Positions 61,867-64,000 of a stretch of DNA of 64,000 bases are shown piece by piece. The DNA is taken from positions 6,108 to 70,107 of the forward strand of contig JAUJMS010000007.1 in the NCBI GenBank assembly GCA_030446745.1, read 5' to 3'. How positions within the stretch are numbered: the first letter of the stretch is position 1; every line of letters starts with the position of its first letter. The translations under genes were made by a program, and so were the position numbers. The notes beneath the pieces are model-generated. The model worked only from the letters and a program-made list of their open reading frames with translations. It had not been told where the DNA came from and did no database searches. The DNA comes from Egibacteraceae bacterium (GTDB lineage: Bacteria; Actinomycetota; Nitriliruptoria; Euzebyales; Egibacteraceae).

Positions 61867-62063
61867 ATGCGAGCGGGTCCAGCGACGAGGACGGCCCGTT
61901 GAGCGGCTTCATTTGGGACTTCGGCGACGGCACGATCGGCACGGGCGCCACGCCGACGCACACGTACGCCGCACCCGGGACCTACGAGGTGACTCTGACC
62001 GTCGCGGACAACCGCTGGCCGGCCACCGGCACGACGACGACGCTGACCGTCACCGTCGGCTGA
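61867..62063 (+). pseudogene. PKD-domain fragment
   Basis: The plus-strand frame reads DASGSSDEDGPLSGFIWDFG followed by DGTIGTGATPTHTYAAPGTY and VTLTVADNRW, a nearly complete PKD domain, then ends at the TGA 62061-62063. No start codon or upstream part exists; the sequence before about 61867 belongs to the LVIVD remnant on the other strand. It is a C-terminal piece of a larger secreted protein, truncated by a rearrangement. Confidence 0.75.
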
Positions 62064-62065
62064 CG

Positions 62066-62488
62066 TCAGCCCGCCGGGTCGGGCGGGCGGCGCAGCGCCT
62101 TCGTCTCGCCGCGGCGGCGCTTGGACTCCAGCCGCCGCCGGCGCGCCGCGCGGGTCGGTGCCGTCGGCCGGCGGGACGGGTCCTCGTGGAGCGCGCCCGC
62201 GACCAGCGCGGCGAACCGCGCCACCACCGCGTCGCGGTTGCGCGTCTGCGAGCGGTGCTCGGAGGCGTGGACGACGAGCACGCCGTCGGCGGTGACGCGG
62301 CCGCCCAGCCGCCGGCGCACCCGCGCTTTCTGCTCAGGGGTCAACGCCGCCGAGGCCTCGACGTCCCAGCGCAGCTCGACCTTCGTCGACGAGGTGTTGA
62401 CGTGCTGGCCGCCCGGGCCGCCGGCGCGCGAAAAGCGCCACACCAGCTCGGCGTCGTCGATGGCGACGCGCGGGGCGACGCGGATCAT
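62066..62488 (-). CDS. arfB: alternative ribosome-rescue factor ArfB (peptidyl-tRNA hydrolase)
   Basis: A 140-residue codon-independent release factor. The catalytic GGQ motif lies in FSRAGGPGGQHVNTSSTKVELRW (about residues 19-41), followed by the typical RLGGRVTADGVLVVHASEHRSQTRNRDAVVARF. The basic C-terminal tail (RRRRLESKRRRGETKALRR) inserts into the mRNA tunnel of stalled ribosomes. It rescues non-stop translation in trans. ATG 62488 is the start; it is convergent with the PKD remnant and divergent from the selenoprotein candidate. Confidence 0.95.
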   Translation of the reverse strand: MIRVAPRVAIDDAELVWRFSRAGGPGGQHVNTSSTKVELRWDVEASAALTPEQKARVRRRLGGRVTADGVLVVHASEHRSQTRNRDAVVARFAALVAGALHEDPSRRPTAPTRAARRRRLESKRRRGETKALRRPPDPAG

Positions 62489-62534
62489 CGCTCCGTCGCC
62501 GGCTCCCGCGGCGCGAGGGGGACGGCGTTGACGT

Positions 62535-62564
62535 CGAGTTTCCGCCTGCACCGGCGGAAACTCG
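62535..62564. repeat. dispersed perfect palindrome, copy 2
   Basis: CGAGTTTCCGCC and its exact complement (12-bp stem, 6-base loop TGCACC), within the same flanks (GTTGACGTCGAG on the left, CTCGCC on the right) as copy 1 at 3260-3289. It lies in the gap between arfB and the selenoprotein candidate, which rules out a simple shared 3' terminator role in this place. Confidence 0.75.
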
Positions 62565-62655
62565 CCCTCAAACCGGCGGCGAGGTGGCGGCCGGCGACCA
62601 CGGTCCGTCCGGGTTCAGCCGCTCCGCGGCTCCCCGCGGTGGCTAGGGTGGCGGC

Positions 62656-63219
62656 ATGCGACTCCCGCGCTCGGCCGCCGTGGTCGTGCTCGCGGCAGCC
62701 CTGCCGGCCTGTGGTGGCGGTGCCGGCACGCCGCCAGCCGCCGCCCCGACGGGCCCGAGCGCCCCGGCCACGGTCGCGGAGGCCGGACCGCAGGGCGTCG
62801 CGCCAGCGGTGCCGGCGGCGCTTGACTTCTCGTTGCCGGGCGTCCTCGGCGGACAGGTCGACGGCGCCGAGCTGGCCGGCAAGGACGTCGTCTTGTGGTT
62901 CTGGGCGCCGTGGTGACCGTCGTGCAACCGGGAGGCTCCCGGGGTCGCGCAGGTGGCGCGACAGTACGGCGACCAGGTGACGATCGTTGGGGTGCCCAGC
63001 CTCGACAACGTCGGCGCGATGCGCGACTTCGTGGAGCGCCACGGCTTGCAGGACCTGCGTCACGCCGCGGACGTCGACGGGGTGGTGTGGAAGGCCAACG
63101 GCATCGTCGGGCAGCCGGCGTGGGTCTTCGTCGACGGCGAGACGGGGGAGCAGGCTCAGCACCTGGGCAGCCTCGGCGAAGAAGGCCTGACCGAGGTCGT
63201 CGAGCAGCTCACCTCCTGA
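62656..63219 (+). CDS. selenocysteine-containing thioredoxin-fold lipoprotein (Mpt53-like)
   Basis: A 187-residue protein if TGA 62914-62916 is read as selenocysteine 87. The N-terminus is a lipoprotein signal with lipid Cys19 (VVVLAAALPACGGG), then a Pro/Ala linker, then the thioredoxin fold: FSLPGVLGGQVDGAELAGKD, VVLWFWAPW-U-PSC-NREAPG, VTIVGVPSLDNVGAMRDFVE, GQPAWVFVDGETGEQ. Mpt53 and related secreted thiol oxidoreductases have WAPWCPxC at this place, so Sec takes the first Cys and Cys90 the second. After a normal stop only 86 residues would remain and the active site would be lost, yet the downstream frame is well conserved. A hairpin follows the TGA, and selA/selB are in the window. It likely reduces or oxidises disulfides outside the membrane. 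Confidence 0.85.
62915..62946 (+). promoter_or_regulatory. putative bacterial SECIS hairpin
   Basis: Directly after the in-frame TGA: CCGGGA (62928-62933) pairs with TCCCGG (62937-62942) around a GGC loop, and GACC (62915-62918) can pair with GGTC (62943-62946) to extend the stem across an internal loop. The apical loop is about 18 bases after the UGA, inside the distance bacterial SelB needs. It is read in frame as codons for NREAPG. Confidence 0.6.
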
Positions 63220-63252
63220 CCACGCCCACCGGCTCCGCCGGCGGGCAACCCC

Positions 63253-63831
63253 TCAGCCGGCGCTCCATTCGCCCTGCCAGGCGGTCATCTGCTCGATCTC
63301 GGCACGCTGCGCCGCGGCGATCTCCTCGGCCAGCGCCGCCACGTCGGGGTTCTTGCCGTCGGCTTGCACCTGTTCCGCCGCCTTCACGGCGCCCTCGTGG
63401 TGGGCGGTCATCAGCTCGAGGAACCTCAGGTCGAACGCGTTGCCGCTGAGGCTGCGCAGCTCGTCGAGTTCCGCGGAACCCGCCATCCCCTCCATCGCCA
63501 TCTCGTCGTCGTGGCTGTCGCCGTGGCTGTCGCCGTGACCGCCGGCGGCCTCGCCGCCAGCTGCGCTGAGCATGCCCTTCATGGTGGCGATCTCGGCGGC
63601 CTGGGTCTCGGTGATCGTCGCGGCGAGCTCCTCGAGCTCCGGCCGCTCGCTGCGGTCAGCGACCAGCGCCGCCATCTCGACGGCCTGCTCGTGGTGGGGG
63701 ACCATGTCGGACAGGAAGGCGACGTCGGCCTCGTTGTAGGCGCCGCCCGAGGCGGCGGGGCCGCCGCCGCACGCCGACACCAGCAGCGCGGCAACGACGG
63801 TGGTCAGGACGGCGAAACGGTGCGAGCGCAT
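63253..63831 (-). CDS. DUF305 lipoprotein
   Basis: A 192-residue exported protein. The signal has lipid-modified Cys21 (TTVVAALLVSACGGG). Two DUF305 helical units follow: ADVAFLSDMVPHHEQAVEMA with ATITETQAAEIATMKGML, and NAFDLRFLELMTAHHEGAVKAAE with AEEIAAAQRAEIEQMTAWQ. Between them is a His/Asp/Ser/Met-rich linker (GHGDSHGDSHDDEMAMEGM) that may bind metal. Family members have ferritin-like folds and are often near copper-handling genes. GGGAG precedes ATG 63831. It is convergent with the selenoprotein candidate. Confidence 0.92.
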   Translation of the reverse strand: MRSHRFAVLTTVVAALLVSACGGGPAASGGAYNEADVAFLSDMVPHHEQAVEMAALVADRSERPELEELAATITETQAAEIATMKGMLSAAGGEAAGGHGDSHGDSHDDEMAMEGMAGSAELDELRSLSGNAFDLRFLELMTAHHEGAVKAAEQVQADGKNPDVAALAEEIAAAQRAEIEQMTAWQGEWSAG

Positions 63832-63885
63832 AGGTTCTCCCAGCAGATGACGACTCGCCGCCACGCTACCCGTCGGCGCCCCGGC

Positions 63886-63933
63886 GCAACGCCGTGACCG
63901 CGCCGACTGCGCGTGCAACGCCGTGACCGCGCC
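63886..63933. repeat. 19-bp direct repeat at the start of the last gene
   Basis: GCAACGCCGTGACCGCGCC occurs at 63886-63904 and 63915-63933, offset by 29 bases. Each copy contains GTGACCGCGCC, the start of the next protein. The first copy opens a 10-codon frame (GTG 63894 to TGA 63924-63926) that ends over the true GTG at 63923. Confidence 0.8.
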
Positions 63934-64000
63934 ACGCCCTGCCGGCTACCCCGACGAGCTGACCGAGGTCGCGCTGCTCGACGACGGGACCGCCGTCGAG
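63923..64000 (+). CDS. partial N-terminus of a GNAT-type protein
   Basis: The first 26 codons of a gene that continues past the window: VTAPRPAGYPDELTEVALLD then DGTAVE. The pattern YPDEL...V.LLDDGT resembles the beginning of large acyl-CoA synthetase/acetyltransferase (Pat-like) or GNAT proteins, but the domain itself is not in view. The GTG at 63923 is the second copy of a duplicated start sequence. Confidence 0.45.
   Translation, partial: MTAPRPAGYPDELTEVALLDDGTAVE

Overview
The window is high-GC chromosomal DNA from an actinobacterium. Lineage markers are a WhiB-like iron-sulfur regulator (27216-27500), a SigK-like ECF sigma factor with an RskA-like anti-sigma factor (43170-44524), an ArsA/Get3-like ATPase pair beside a PASTA-domain class A penicillin-binding protein (18894-23499), a degraded DUF222/HNH (13E12-type) gene, and the frequent GTG starts with GTGA or ATGA stop-start overlaps. 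Actinobacterial SLH-type repeats on a subtilase and LVIVD-repeat secreted proteins suggest a deep-branching group (Nitriliruptoria, Euzebyales or Egibacter-like). That placement is inference. There is no prophage, CRISPR array or intact insertion sequence; most of the window is housekeeping DNA with a few decayed patches.

Layout. 1-5 kb: small stress genes (CsbD-like, Hsp20), an MscS channel, tadA whose 3' end runs into a tRNA-Ser(CGA) gene, an anti-sigma ATPase, and tRNA-Ser(GGA). 4-11.5 kb: a site-2-type protease and a PDZ/Lon-like protease, then the SRP RNA gene and dnaX-ybaB-recR, then ask-asd with a tandem duplication at their junction. 11.5-13.7 kb: a decayed patch with a VOC gene carrying an in-frame TGA and a multiply frameshifted DUF222/HNH gene. 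13.8-18 kb: a GNAT, a DUF1643 protein, a frameshifted amidase, a VOC protein, a MazG-like protein and tRNA-Pro(CGG). 18-28.2 kb: metallophosphoesterase, PBP, two ArsA-like ATPases, a large LVIVD protein, NfeD, WhiB, DUF4177 and RidA. Apart from the LVIVD and NfeD genes this resembles the redox and cell-wall neighbourhood around ponA2/whiB4 in mycobacteria. 28.2-41.8 kb: a DinB-like protein, a CBS protein, selB-selA, a DUF6932 two-gene unit, acyl-CoA dehydrogenase, NUDIX, MBL hydrolase, a secreted Pro-rich protein, a frameshifted usp, a zinc MDR dehydrogenase and ATP-type pckA. 41.8-48 kb: paired CAP-domain proteins, anti-SigK/SigK, and APS kinase with an SLC13 permease. 48-59.4 kb: metH, small proteins, a DUF2157-like membrane protein, a subtilase with SLH repeats, a heptad coiled-coil protein, flavin reductase and aldehyde dehydrogenase. 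59.5-64 kb: a Cys-rich copper-binding protein, a second LVIVD protein, gene remnants, ArfB, a thioredoxin-fold selenoprotein candidate and a DUF305 lipoprotein.

The most interesting result is the gene at 62656-63219. It would end after residue 86 at a TGA, but the same frame continues with the rest of an Mpt53-like thioredoxin. The TGA replaces the first cysteine of the WAPWCxxC active site (WAPW-U-PSC), and a GC-rich hairpin follows. The window also encodes SelA and SelB, so a selenocysteine machinery is present; selD and tRNA-Sec are not in the window. The reading is therefore an extracytoplasmic selenocysteine-containing thiol oxidoreductase lipoprotein.

Other points: a near-perfect palindrome repeated 59 kb apart, tandem duplications at two gene starts that each create a coupled micro-ORF, single-base frameshifts in usp and the amidase, and a junction where an LVIVD gene remnant meets a PKD-domain remnant.
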